This document shows, in pieces, positions 35,115 through 47,400 of a stretch of 64,000 bases of DNA; positions within the stretch are counted from its first letter, which is position 1, and the number at the start of each line of letters is the position of its first letter. Source of the stretch: Charina bottae (taxonomy: Eukaryota; Chordata; Lepidosauria; Squamata; Charinaidae); contig JALMGJ010000014.1 of assembly GCA_023362775.1 (NCBI GenBank), positions 310,001 through 374,000 on the forward strand, written 5' to 3'. A program made the position numbers and the translations under genes. The notes below the pieces were generated by a model. That model was not told the origin of the DNA, made no database searches, and saw nothing but the letters and a program-made list of their open reading frames with translations.

Positions 35115-38100
35115 TAAAACTACAGTGCTTCATTCAGTTGCACAGAACTACAGTTGATGCTGCTTCTTAATTGACCAGACCTGCACATCATGATCCTGAA
35201 CTGTGGATCTACATACTTTCACTTGATGGCTGTTCTGATCTTTCCCAGATTATAAATGGTTTATTGCGGAGTCCAGCCTTAAAACAGAATAACATGCTCA
35301 GCTACAGTTAATATTTAACACAGAGTGTTTTATATTAATTGAAGCTTCCAGACCACCTTCAAAGCAGAAATGTAAACTAGCAGATAAGACGGTTTAGACA
35401 CATTCTATCCAACTTGGGTCAAAAACACTGCAGATCATGAAGCCATCCACCTGGAGAGCACCTTTAAAGAAAGCTGAAAGACATGGATAGACCTGTGTTT
35501 GGCTCAAAGAAAGACAGCTTTCTTACACTCCTATATTGTTAAAATTACCCCTGCAAAATGCATGCCTTGCTCTGTATTTGGCCGAGATAAACAGGAGGAA
35601 AATCTCGAAATTATCTATCGCCATCATTTCTGATATGTTCTATGAACCAAAAACTTTGTGCTGGAGAAAGATGGAATTGTGAGATTGTGCTGAGCTATCA
35701 AAACATTAAGCAGGCTTCCATCCTGGATCTTATTCTATTTACTGTATTGTTTAAATAGGCAATTCTAATTTTTAATTATACAATAATTGTTTGAATTAAT
35801 CAAAGGAGGATCATGTTTCTTCCAAATAATGAGTGCAATATGGAAGAACTTGTCTTCTGATGCTTCACCAAGCAACACAGTTCACTAGCATCATTGTTCT
35901 AACCAATGCTTTTAATTATTTCTGTTTTTTAAGTTAAGTGATAACTTTTATCTGAAGAGTTTCCCAGTTAACAGAATCACTTAATTTTATTATCAGTAGT
36001 GGTTAATCCATTTTATGGTGATCTCCTTCAAAGTTCTCATTACTTGGAATGAAATATATAAACTGGAACATATGATTAATAGCTAAGGCCATGCCATGTT
36101 GCATGAACAACGAACCACTTGATGGATCACTTAATCACTGGTTAAACATTTTGGCACTCTGCTTGAAACATCCAGTCAAAATTTCTATATATACCAGTTA
36201 TAACAAACAAAGTGTCAGGGCTTCTCACAATTATGTTTTACAAAGCCATTCAGCTTGACTTCACTTGAGAAAACAGATGTCATGGGAAAACCATCTATAA
36301 TATTTTTAAATGAGAAAATCCCTGCTAATTACTTTGAATTGGTAGTTCTGTGCATGAAGATCTCCCATAATTATTCCAGATGACCAGAAATTCCATGCAA
36401 AAGCATGGGATGCCATCCAGGCAAGGGAACAGGTTTCAGAAGGCAGGAAGAATCATGCTGTTCTTCTTTTGGGAGCTTGCTAAACTGAGTGGGGAAGGGC
36501 CTCAGCTACGGATGAAGCATATCCTTTGCATGCATAGGAAGCTTGATTGCACTGATAGCATCCCCAGTCTTTTTTTTTCAAAAAAGAACTGGGTAGTGGG
36601 GCAGGAAAAACTTCTTTCTACCCAAACCATGGAAAGCCAATGACCATCATAAGCTGTTGACCTTGGGCTAGTCAGACAAACAATACATGGAGCCAAACTA
36701 ATCCAGAAACCACTGAAAATTCAGACAGCCAAATTTTCAGGGCTAAGAACTCTCTTCCAGCCCCCTCCCCCTTATTAATTTATGATCTCCTGAATAACAT
36801 TAATTCTCCCAAATGGAAGCTATATCATGTAGCAGCAGTGTATCTCTTGAAGCCCCAAGGTCTATATGCCCCTTCCCCCAAGATCTATGTTTCCTAAAGT
36901 CTGTGTAAACATTTGCCACCAATTTGTAACTAACTAACTTGAACCCATTAAATACAGTATATAGGGAATAGTCACATTAACTATATTTAATAATTTAATC
37001 AAGTATAATTTTGTTTTGGCCTGTCACGAAGAGTCGGACACGACTAAACGACTGAACAACAACAACAACTTTTTGCTTGTTTGTTTGTTTTAACCTCAGC
37101 TCCTTTTGGGAAACTGGATAATTCTGTTTCCAGTCCTGTCACTCAATGGATGATTATGACTCTTAAGGATATATCCAATTAGGAGCTTGTGTTCCAAAAT
37201 TAAACTCTTATATCAACCACCTTGAGTCTGGCATACCAGTGACCTTGTTTTAGCAATGCCCCAGTAGCAAGGAATCTGTCTCAAAGAAGAATCTTTTCTA
37301 TAGATATGCAAGTTTGGAATTCAGTATATATGCTTGCCAAAAGGAAAGGTCAGGAAACCGGCAAGTTATGGAGTTCTGTCCTGCAGCAATTTTACGCAAC
37401 TGACATCAGTCAAACCAACTGGAAACTGTCAGATGAAATGTCTAAATTTGAGACTGGCCACTAATGAACAGACCAATATAATCCTGCAGTGAAAACAATT
37501 TTGAAGGATTTATCAGCATTAGAGAGATGAGACATACAGCTAGGTCAGCTGGGTTCTGACAAGTGGGATGAGTCAAGGGCCAGACACAGACAGAAAATAG
37601 AAACTGAGCACAGGGAGAAGGTATTTGTGATAATGCCTTCCCCACATCAAAACAGAGAGCTATTGTAACAGCCAGGTGACTGACCTGCTCTAATAAAAAC
37701 ACTATATCTCACATATAACCATTTGTCCCCTCTTCCCCCTAAATTCAAGGTCCACGCTTATTCTACACTACAAAAGTACTTGTAAACAACACCCTCCCAA
37801 TCCAGATGTTGGAGCAATTCTGTTACTGAACTATAATGTCAACATGTTTGCACAAATGAAGTACAGACAGAAGAAAACAGGAACACAAAAGTTCTCCATT
37901 TTTACGATCAGCTCGGTAGGGAGACTTACAATTCTCGTTCCGTATCACATATCGTAGCAACGTGTTGAGTTCAGACCTATATATACATATGTAAAGCTGT
38001 GTCCTGGCACCAACTATATTATCCAATTGTTTCATCCTTGCAATTCTTCAGACTTTAGTTCTGAAAGAACACAATAATCTATATAAAAAGGTGCAGTCAC

Positions 38101-38194
38101 TGCGGAGAAGCCCTCTCTAACCTTATTGTCAAGCCCTATGCAGCTTAGCAAGATCAAGGGAGCGAAAACTACACACGATTTAATAAGGTGTTGT
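35115..38194. other. Intronic sequence with no recognised gene
   Basis: Apart from the Bov-B tail at 37,021 I recognise nothing here. Confidence 0.6.
37021..37069 (+). mobile_element. Very short Bov-B LINE 3' end
   Basis: CACGAAGAGTCGGACACGAC, then TAAACGACTGAAC and CAAC repeats, is the extreme 3' terminus of Bov-B elements. It matches the ends of the copies at 40,287-40,398 and 48,205-49,320. It is truncated to about 50 bp. Confidence 0.85.
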
Positions 38195-38270
38195 AGGAGG
38201 AGAGCAGTGTTAGTCTATGGTAGCCAAAAATCAAAAGGAGCGTGCTGGTACCTTCTCAGACAGAATTTGT

Positions 38271-38473
38271 GACCAATAGATAGAAAGCTGCCCAGAGTTA
38301 TGATACTTAAGATGGGCAGCTATATAAATCTTTAAAACAAACAAATACATAAATAAAATAATAAAATAAAATAAAATAAAATAAAATAAAATAAAATAAA
38401 ATAAAATAAAATAAAATAAAATAAAATAATAAAATAAAATAATAAAATAAAATAAATAGAAAAATAGGTAGAT
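38271..38473 (+). mobile_element. CR1/L2-type LINE 3' tail nested in another repeat
   Basis: The direct repeats AGAATTTGT (38,262-38,270 and 38,474-38,482) flank a segment containing AAGCTGCCCAGAGTTATGAT and GATGGGCAGCTATATAAATC, the standard LINE terminal motif, followed by a long A/T-rich simple repeat. The insertion duplicated host-repeat sequence, which shows the order of events. Confidence 0.75.
38350..38458. repeat. (AAAAT)n microsatellite grown from a LINE tail
   Basis: Roughly 100 bp of AAAAT units with a few AAT interruptions directly follow the LINE terminal motif. Confidence 0.95.
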
Positions 38474-38685
38474 AGAATTTGTTAGTTTGAAAGGTATTAC
38501 CAGATGCCTTCAGACTTCAATAACGTATCTTTAATGCTAGAACTTCCACTCTCAATTAAGGCAACTTGTCTTTGAATCATTTCAAAAGTTTCTTCCTGGA
38601 TTTCTTTCCACCTGAGCTCTTTCATAAGATAAGCTGTCAACTGACCTCCTGCTACCACTTGATTGTTTATGCCTACTCTCTCTTC

Positions 38686-38815
38686 CTTTCCTTTCCTTTC
38701 CTTTCCTTTCCTTTCCTTTCCTTTCCTTTCCTTTCCTTTCCTTTCCTTTCCTTTCCTTTCCTTTCCTTTCCTTTCCTTTCCTTTCCTTTCCTTTCCTTTC
38801 CTTTCCTTTCCTTTC
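38686..38815. repeat. (CTTTC)n pentanucleotide microsatellite, 26 perfect units
   Basis: The array is 130 bp long without interruption. It yields long artificial open frames on both strands (FLSFP repeats on the plus strand, KERKG repeats on the minus strand) that should not be taken as genes. One strand is purely purine. Confidence 0.98.
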
Positions 38816-40274
38816 CCTGAATCTCTCACTTACATTCATTGGACGAAGATCCAAAATCCCTGTGAATCTCCACCAGACTCTTCTAGTAAGTTATATTTCT
38901 TAATCAAGTTCTGCACAATTAGTGACCTGCCAGGCCAAATACAGATCACGTATGTTAGACGATTTGATAAAAAGTCCTGTTTTTTACCATCTGCTTGATA
39001 TTCCAAAACAGCAGAGTTGTCAAGCAGCTGTTAGAACACAATGAAAAACAGGCAGATGATGGGCTACGCTCAGTTTAATGAGTCACAACTTGAGGATATC
39101 TGCCATACAATGTTGAGAATCAGTAAGACTGTCTAGCTTTCCTGATCTTGATAGATCCCCTATTTCAGTGGCCCAGTGGGTAATAGAAAAGGATTTGGGG
39201 GCAGGAAGGATTCAAGTAATATTTGGACAGCTCAAAGTAAGCAGGTTGGATGGATAAGAAAGAAAGATTCCCTTCACGTCATAAAACAACACTGTATGGG
39301 AAAGATACTGGAACTTCAAGTGATTAATACTCCATCTTGAATTCATAACAAGAACAATTTGTTTCAACTTTTATTGTCATATACCGTATATCAGACTAAC
39401 TTGCAGAAAAACTTACAGAAACCAGTTTGCTTGAGCAGAGGCTCAAATAATGGCAGATCAGAATAATTATCTCAAAGTGGAGGGCACTGATTTGAAAATA
39501 ATTCAAGAGCATTCAAAACCAAACCAACCAACCAACCAACCGACAAGTGGAAGAAATTTGCTGTTGAACCATCCCACATGAAGCCTTCTTGGCAAATGGA
39601 AAACCAGGTAGGTAAACCATCACAGTATAACTAAATAGAAGTTGAGAAGCAAGAAAGTTCAAAATTATGTGGCCTGATTTTAATAACTATATTGTAGAAC
39701 TATCAAACTGCCACATGGTGACCTGCAAAATTGCAGGATGGTATCTCTCATCAAGTATTCCAGTATTTGGGTACAAAGGAGGTGCAGAATTAAAAAGGGA
39801 ATTCCCAGAACCTTCACAATGCCTATTATAAATATTGTACATTTTTAATATTATAAGAACTCTGCTAGTCCCTGAGATAAAGGTTTGCAGACTGGGCAAC
39901 CCTGATATTCTCTGACATCTATTAGGAACCCCTTATTAAGAAGGGCAGTGCCAATGAGACAAGTTGTCCACCTCAGACAATCTTATCACTTCAAGAGCCA
40001 TTGTAGAAAGTACAGGCTGGAGTTAATCTATGTTTCCCAGTTTTTCTAGTCCAACCTCACCTATAATAATGTGTCCAATTCTAAGTGCTGCATTTTAAGA
40101 CATATGCTGACAAACTGGAATACAGATTCAGATCAGTGAAATTGATGGAGGGGAGACAGAGAGGGGTGTCAGAAGACAAGTCCTACAAGGCATAATTAAG
40201 AAATAGTATTTGTTTAGCCTTTAGGAGGAAAGACAAGGGGGAGATATGATAGCATTCCCCAATTGTTCTCTGTT

Positions 40275-40410
40275 AACCCATAGGCTTAATGAATTCATGA
40301 ATTTGAGTAAACTCCGGGAGACAGTGGAGGACAGGAAGGCCTGGCGTGCTATGGTCCATGGGGTCACGAAGGGTCGGACACAACGACTGAACAACAACAA
40401 CCCATAGGCT
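40275..40410 (+). mobile_element. 5'-truncated Bov-B LINE 3' end with 12-bp target-site duplication
   Basis: Direct repeats AACCCATAGGCT (40,275-40,286 and 40,399-40,410) bracket 112 bp. The insert contains GTGGAGGACAGGAAGGCCTG, GTCCATGGGGTCACGAAG and a CAAC-repeat end. This corresponds to the last codons and tail of Bov-B. Confidence 0.9.
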
Positions 40411-40621
40411 ATAATTAATGGGTTTCAATTTTTAAAAGTCCACATTCAACTGGAAGCTGAGCAGTCTGTTGATGGAACCAATTATTTAAAGGCTAAATGA
40501 ACTGGAGATCTTCAAGCAGAATCTGGACAACCATCTGTTGGGAATACTTAAATATAACTTGGATTCTGCTAAAAACAGCCCTCTTAAGAAACCTAATATG
40601 CAGGGTTAACTTACAAAGTTC

Positions 40622-40822
40622 AAAGACCTATCAGGACTGTATATCCTTGCTGTTAAAAGTCAGAAGTCACCTCTTTTGGTAATTTTGAAAAAAAATTCTC
40701 TTGTGTTTCTACACTTTTTTAGTTTTTTCTTTTTTTTCTTTGTAGTTTTTTGTTTTTCTGTAGCTTTTATCTTTGCTTGAAACTTAGTAAAATTCTTATT
40801 AAAAAAAAGACCTATCAGGACT
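40622..40822 (+). mobile_element. 5'-truncated L1 3' tail with 17-bp target-site duplication
   Basis: Direct repeats AAAGACCTATCAGGACT (40,622-40,638 and 40,806-40,822) flank 167 bp of T-rich L1 3' UTR ending GAAACTTAGTAAAATTCTTA plus poly(A). The body is nearly identical to the last part of the element at 17,971-18,650, so both come from one L1 subfamily. Confidence 0.9.
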
Positions 40823-42017
40823 ATTAATATCTGAAAGACCAAAATCCCTACTGAAACAACCAAATTCATGGAAGGTGATATTAATTTGCAAAGTTTTGTT
40901 TGTTTATTTACAATATTCGCAATCACCCGAATCAAAAAGGCTCTGGGCAAACAGCAAAAAGCAGGACAGAATGCTCGTCTCCTGACTCCTGCACTTGATA
41001 GCCACCCTTGCCCACTGCAGCAGAAACGTCTGGAAAGTCTTGCTCCAAGTATGCTTGAAGGTTGAAAGAGTTCAACAGGGGGGACATAGCACAAAATAAC
41101 TCATTTTGAGAAATGAGAAAATAACTACTTATTTCAATAGCTCTGGGAGAGAGGGAATGAAAAGACAAATTTTGTTCAAACCATCTAAAAGAGATACTGG
41201 TGCAGCCGTGGTCGACAAGATATTCCTGGGAGCAAACCATCAGAGTTGAAGTTGTGATTGTATCTATTTATGTTCATGGAGGCTTTCTAGCATTTTCTCT
41301 GCCATTCCATAGCGTCTTATTTATGGCGAGCAGACGTGGCTGCAGAAGAGCTGCTGCAACCAAAGAAAGATTAAGCAGGTGCAACGTACATTGGAAAACA
41401 AGAAGGGTTTTGATCTTAGCACATCTCATCCTCAATGCTGTTAATAATGCATTAAGAATGATGCTGCCTTCTCTTTAAAACTGCAGAGAAAGCCAAGCTT
41501 TGAAATACTTCAACATGGAATTTGTTCTTTCCAAGAAGTTAGAAAGCTAGAAGGCTAGTCAAGGAAGCTCTCGCTTGAATAAATAAGGCAGAAGCACACT
41601 CTTCTGCTGAAAACTACTGTATAGAACAGGGGTCGGCAAACTTTTTATGCCGGGAGCCATTTTGACATGCTCGTGCACATTTTGAAATGCTCGAGAGCCA
41701 GGGGGCGGAGTTTGCGGGCGGGGGCCAATCGCGTGGAAGGGGGTGGGGTTTGTGGGCGGGGACCAATTGCGCACACTTAGGGCCTGCTGCCGCCATGCCC
41801 GCCACGCCCACTGCATTGCCCGCCGCCGCCACGCACACCATGCCCGCTGCCACGCCTGCCCCACCACGTTCGCCACTGCACCTCCCCCGGGGTCCGAGTA
41901 AGCTGCGACGGGCGGGCGGCGAGCGAAGCGTCGCCCCGCCTCCCCCCCGGGGTCCTTCATGAAGACCTTCTCCTCCATCCTCGCTGCTCCCGCCACCGCT
42001 CCTTACTGCCTTCCTTC

Positions 42018-42105
42018 TTCTCTCCCTCGCCGGCACCCACCACCCCTGCCCCACCTCCGCCCACCCTTCTCCTCCCTCCCCCTCACAGAGATTTCGTCTC
42101 TGTCT
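42018..42105 (+). repeat. Internal 88-bp direct repeat of the hAT element, copy 1
   Basis: This segment, from TTCTCTCCCTCGCCGGCACC to GTCTCTGTCT, recurs at 42,682-42,769 with a single C/T difference at a CpG. A second shorter duplication (CAAGCGAGGGAGAAGCCG at about 42,156 and 42,326) lies beside it. Confidence 0.95.
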
Positions 42106-42681
42106 CCTTCTTATGTCTTCTGTCTGCCTGTCTCCTTCGAAGCAAGCGCGCGCGCAAGCGAGGGAGAAGCCGTTTTCTTTTTTCATACGTCCTATGCCTT
42201 TCCCTCCACCGTTTGGCGTATTTCCCCACCCCCCTCAAGACTGGCGCGGCCTGAGGCGGTGGCTATGCCCCCTACGGTGGGCGAAGGCATGCGCACGTGC
42301 GTGGGGGCAGGGGGAGCAAGCAAGCGCGCAAGCGAGGGAGAAGCCGCTCTTTCTCTACTCTTTGTAGGAGCGGCATGAACCGAGTTCGCTGGCTCGGGTG
42401 TTGTTTCCGGGAGAGCGGGCGAGTCCAGCTTGCTTTCTCCCTGGCCCCGGGATGGAATGTCCGGCTGGAGCTTCAGACAAGGAGCCCGCTTAGCGAGTTT
42501 CTTCCAGCTTTACTCCTCCGATTAGGATTGCTTTGCCCAAACTGGCTCTTTCCGTATGACTCGGGTGATCTCCAGCCATGTGGCTGTAGTCTCGCACGCT
42601 TAAGACGCATGGGAAGCTGATTTAGGCCATGAGAGAAAGGCGTGATTATGCGTGTGTTCGCTTGCATCGCTCCTTGCATCG

Positions 42682-42769
42682 TTCTCTCCCTCGCCGGCAC
42701 CCACCACCCCTGCCCCACCTCCGCCCACCCTTCTCCTCCCTCCCCCTCACAGAGATTTTGTCTCTGTCT
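42682..42769 (+). repeat. Internal 88-bp direct repeat of the hAT element, copy 2
   Basis: This is the second copy of the 88-bp unit. The one mismatch (TTTCG versus TTTTG) fits methyl-CpG decay. Confidence 0.95.
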
Positions 42770-43699
42770 GACCCAGGTCCCGGCCTCCGCGCACTGCCGG
42801 CAAGATGTGGCTGCACCCGAAGGGGCGCAGGGACGGCGCGCCTCCCGAGCGGAGCAGGAGAACCTGCAGCGACGGGACGCCGCAGCCCTTGCCTGCTCCG
42901 GCCGTGGAAGGGGCAGCCCCACCTCACTCCCGCAGCCCCTGCCGGCCTTTCCGCTTCCCATCTGGCGGCTCCCCGGCCTCCGCTTGCGCCTCCTGTGCCG
43001 CGGCCCCACGCGCTTTCCTCAGACGAGGTCCAGGGCAGCGAGGCTCGGGGCTGGCAAAGGCGGAGCAGCCCCGCGGATGGGAACTGGGGGACGCCCGACC
43101 CGCGGCCCCCTCGGCATTCAGGGGGCCCGGCTCCGGCTGGCAGGTGCCCAAACACGGGCGTGCGCACGCACAAATCACTCAAGATCGAGTGCGACCTCTT
43201 GCTGCCGCCGCCGCTCCTTCTCCCTGGTGGGCTCCCCTCAGTGCCGCCTCACACTCATGCACACACATACACAGAGGCTGGCTGGCTCTGGGCTCTGACA
43301 GCAATGGCTTTCTTCCCCAGGGTTCGTGTTGCTTCCGGAGACCGGCTTTCCGAATGTCGGGCGGCAGACAGAGAGAGAGAGCCAGAGCCGAGGGGCCAAA
43401 GAGCCAGATCTGGCTCAAGAGCCGCCATTTCCGACCCTTGGTATAGAAGGTCTCATTAACTCCATTTCACATTTTTCAGGGTCCGTGAAAAAGGCAACAA
43501 AGTAAAGGGTTTCTTTACTATTACAGAACAGCAAGATGAGTATAGGCTGGTCCCTGATACTCTGCACAGCCACATATTGCAATTTCTGCACCAAACCTAT
43601 TTTAAATAGCAGAAGGGTGGGGGAAGAGAAGGGACTGCCCACATAAAAAGGCTGAGGCTACAAATCTCTCCCTTCATCTCTCAGTCTTAACATTATTTG

Positions 43700-44437
43700 T
43701 TACGCCCATTCCTGGATTGCGATGCCCTCCGAATGGTCACTCCTGCTCTTGTCATCTCCCACATAGACTATTGCAATGCGCTCTACATGTGGCTACCCTT
43801 GAAGACTATCCAGAAGCTACAGCTGGTGCAGAATGCAGCCACGCGGGCAATTTTGGGTGCACCAAGTTCAGCACATATAACACCTTTGCTCCGCGAACTG
43901 CATTGGGTGCCGGTTTGCTTCCGGGTCCAATTCAAGGTGTTGGTTATCACCTTTAAAGCCCTACATGGCATGGGGCCAGGATACCTGAGGGACCGTCTTA
44001 TCCCCATATCATCGACCCGCCCCACCCGATCATTCAGGGAGGGCCTGCTACGGATCCCTTCAATAAGGGAATTTCATCAGGTGGGGTCCAGGAGGCGGGC
44101 CTTCTCTGTAGTGGCACCCGCCCTTTGGAATATCTTGCCCCCAGAGTTGAGGCAGGTCCCCTCCCGACCTTTAGGAAAGAGCTGAAAACCTGGTTCTGCC
44201 GCCTAGCGTGAGAAGGGGAAAGTAACAGTTCCTCATGGGGGTGGTTAATTCCATAATGTCCTTCCTTTTTTTTAAAGCTAATTCGCCAAATTGGATTTTA
44301 TAATTATTTAATTGTATTAATTAAATTGTAATTTTATATTTTTATATTCTTATTTTAAATGGGATTTTATTGTAAACCGCCCAGAGTTCCCCGTTGGGGG
44401 AGATGGGCGGTCATATAAATTAAATAAATAAATAAAT
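43700..44437 (+). pseudogene. CR1/L2-clade LINE 3' fragment with a frameshifted reverse-transcriptase C-terminus
   Basis: The frame at about 43,700-44,160 reads RPFLDCDALRMVTPALVISH, IDYCNALYMWLPLKTIQKLQ, LVQNAATRAILGAP and later LLRELHWVPVCFRVQFKVLV, FKALHGMGPGYL and RRAFSVVAPALWNILPPELR. This is the conserved C-terminal region of CR1/L2-clade LINE proteins. The frame shifts near 44,155; the natural ending (TFRKELKTWFCRLA-stop) continues in another frame. The 3' UTR ends GTAAACCGCCCAGAGTTCCC...GGGCGG followed by AAAT units, the usual tail in squamates. The 5' end is truncated and no clear target-site duplication is visible. Confidence 0.85.
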
Positions 44438-47400
44438 ATAATTTGTGACCTTATAGAAATAAATCCATTATCCATTCATTTCTCCTCTGCTCAGATCCAT
44501 TCCACCCTCTCCCACTGCAGCTTATACTGAAGATCTTTTTTAAAAAATGTTACTCCAATTCTTTCTTTGCTGTCTCATTTCACTTCATTTGTTGCATTAG
44601 TTATCTGTTGCATTTCTATAGCTCTGCAATCAAAAGATTCTCAGCAGAATACAATATAAACAATATAAAATGTCCATGGTACACATAGTAATTAAAAATG
44701 TTAAAATGAGCATAGCTAATAAAACAACAGCAACAGCAAAGTTAGTTAATCTACATAATAGTGACCACCCACTAAACCATAAAAACCCTTTGGAAGTGCT
44801 CCAATTTATGAAGCAGCCTCCCCCCAACCCCCAAATCTTCCTGCCCATTTCTTTCTTGCCTGGAACTATGCACTAAAATTACACAGTTGCCCCAAAAGCC
44901 ATATTGCAACCCAGCAGAAGGAGACTTGGTCCAGGGAGTCATAAATCTTGACAAACGACATTAATCAAATTCTGTTTCTACCTAATGTATTAGGTGGAAT
45001 ACATTACGTGGCGCAAAGTGGGGAAGATGTTATGATGAACCCACTGACATTTTGCCAACAAGAATTTTTACAGAATGGAAACTTTGCTTGGTAAGGATAA
45101 AATGAAGAATATGCCAGGCTAGACGGGTCTCCCATGATGGATGTACTTGAATTTATGTGGAATTAAATATTACAACTCCAATTTAGATTAACACTGGTAT
45201 TTGTTCTAATACAATTGTTTTTCCCTTGGCTTCATTATCTTCTTAGGACACAGCCTAGATTCATCATTATTCACACATCCTTTGAAAATATAATCTTGTA
45301 TATCAGATGGGCCAAGAGCATAGACCCCCAGAACAGATTTAATCCTTTGAAGGGTTTGAAGCTATAACACAAATAAACTCAACTCCCCCCACCAACTTTT
45401 ACTTATGTATTTTTTCCCCTAATAAATGTTTTGGGGGTCAATTGTTTTTCTTTCATAGAAAATGCATTTTTGTATTTTCCTGAACATATGATTGTACATT
45501 TCCTTAATATAGACATTGTTATATGCATCCCTTTGGTTGAAAAGCTATATAATAAAAATTTGAAGAAGTGTAAACATTGAAGGAAGATGGTATTTCTATC
45601 CGTGAACAGGTCCACAAACTGCAAATTGAGAAAGAGTGCATTAAATGCAAACCAAACATATTACTTCCTTGGTGCCATTCTTGGAGGGATCCCTTGACCT
45701 ATGGCCTCTCACATCTCACCCTTTGGAACAGCCCCCCCGCCCAGATTCAGAGGGCCCCCACCCTATTAGCCTTCTGAAGGGCTCTGAAGACCTGGCCCCC
45801 ACCGAGGTTTTGGGCTAGGACAGAAGTGAGGAGCCCGGCCAATGGAAGAGCATGGGGAGGCCATGTGATGTTGCTGCCCTGGGCTAGTTTGTTTTATTTA
45901 TTCTGATTTTATTTAATATTATTGTGAGCTGCCTAGGATTATTTGTATAAGATAGGCAGCCATGTACTGTATATTTCTAAATAAATATTCAAATATTTGT
46001 TGACCCTTTCTTTTCCCTGTTTTCGGATGTACACAACAAAGGAAATTCAAAGGAACAGCAACATGTCCCCCAATTCCCTTGCCCAGTTCTCACTGGGACC
46101 TCAACTGACACTTATAAGGAAAAAGACTGTGCTCATAAACATGTAAAAAAAGAAACCACTATATTCTTATATTCTGTTAAGGGTTCCTCTGATTTTTTAA
46201 TTTAAAAATGCAATGCTAAAAATGCAACAGAATGCTAAAAGTTCAATCAGAGGCATTACCTGAGCATGAAAGAACTATGAAGTTAAGCTGTAAAACACAT
46301 AGATATTTATGGCTCAATAATCAATGCATACTATTATTGCTGTATTATTTTACCACCATGATTGAAAACTGCAGCACATAAGTACTACTAAAAAGCTTTT
46401 CAGATTCCCTGCCATTGTTATTAATCGCTCTGTACTATAAACATTCCCCAAGGAATGCTGCAACGCATACCGGCAATCTTCTCAGATTTCTCTTCTGCAA
46501 TCCTCAGCTTTTCATTTTGATAATAAAGGAACCAATATTTGTTTCTTTCATTTTTGCAGGATAGGTATTACTTCCCTAGCTCTCCAACATCCAAGGCAGC
46601 TTGGCTCCACAGCTATGCAAATAATACATCCAACAATTAATCTCAAGTTGACAATGGTTGGTCTTACAAAATCCAGTATTTGCATTCTCTTCAGAGAGAG
46701 GGATGCTAAGGGAGACAGGAGGCCTTCCTGGGGAACAATGGAAAAAGGCTGCACTGTGTCAGCAATATGATGAGAAATCAAGGCAATGGATGGCTGACTT
46801 GCCTAGGTGGGTCAATTGTTCCTGTTCCAACAAGAAAGACAGTAGCACCTGCTTTTAAGGCATCCTTCCCTTTATCCGTTACATCAGTGACATTTGTTTT
46901 TCAATTCCTCCCACAGCCCACTGTAATAGTTACAGGCTATATATGTGGCTGATTGCACATGGTTTTAATAGATGGGTGGTCCAAAACAGGCAAAAGCTTG
47001 GCTCCAGGCAAACAATCAATGGTAGAGAGAGATGAAGATGCAAGACAGCAATCAGGGAAAGGAAGCAAGAATTTAGGTTGTTTCCACTCTGAATGAGAAG
47101 GAAGCTTCAATGCTGGAGCTTTGTAGGACATGGTGGATCCTGACTAACCCTTAGGAACAGAGTAAAACCTGCTGCACCTTAGCCACACTCTGACACCCAC
47201 AATTCTGTCTACCTATCTTGCTACTTCAGGCGCCGATTAATGGCACCAGCACAACTGCTATAATCTTGCTATAATCACTACCACTATAATCGCTTCTCTG
47301 AAAGACCATAATCTCACCATCCTTATTGTCTAAGCTGATGCCTGAGGTGGAATTACCACTGAACATAGTCCAAAACATCCACATATTCATATATCCAGAC

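Larger units (their letters stand above)
38195..38500. repeat. Dispersed repeat interrupted by a LINE tail
   Basis: GTTAGTCTATGGTAGCCAAA and CTGGTACCTTCTCAGAC on the left, and GTTAGTTTGAAAGGTATTAC on the right, belong to the same unnamed repeat as 27,850-27,990. The element at 38,271-38,473 has inserted between the two halves. Confidence 0.55.
41619..43448 (+). mobile_element. CpG-rich hAT transposon with non-transposase cargo
   Basis: An exact 8-bp duplication GTATAGAA (41,619-41,626 and 43,441-43,448) flanks a 1,814-bp element (41,627-43,440). Its left end CAGGGGTCGGCAAAC and right end (read inward) CAAGGGTCGGAAATG are imperfect inverted repeats of hAT type. The interior is very GC- and CpG-rich, unlike the AT-rich surroundings, and resembles a promoter CpG island. 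Several overlapping open frames exist on both strands (the longest 276 codons, 42,629-43,459, running past the element), but they are proline/arginine-rich products of base composition. None looks like a transposase. I infer a non-autonomous element that may have captured GC-rich genomic DNA. Confidence 0.85.

Noticed and set aside
38497..38998. Open frames with KERKG or FLSFP repeats
   Set aside because: They are translations of the CTTTC microsatellite.
42629..43459. 276-codon and overlapping frames in the GC-rich block, as a possible host gene or NCAM1 first exon
   Set aside because: They lie inside the hAT element with 8-bp duplications, overlap on both strands, and are proline/arginine-rich as expected from GC-rich DNA; the longest even runs past the element end. 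No NCAM1-like signal peptide is present.
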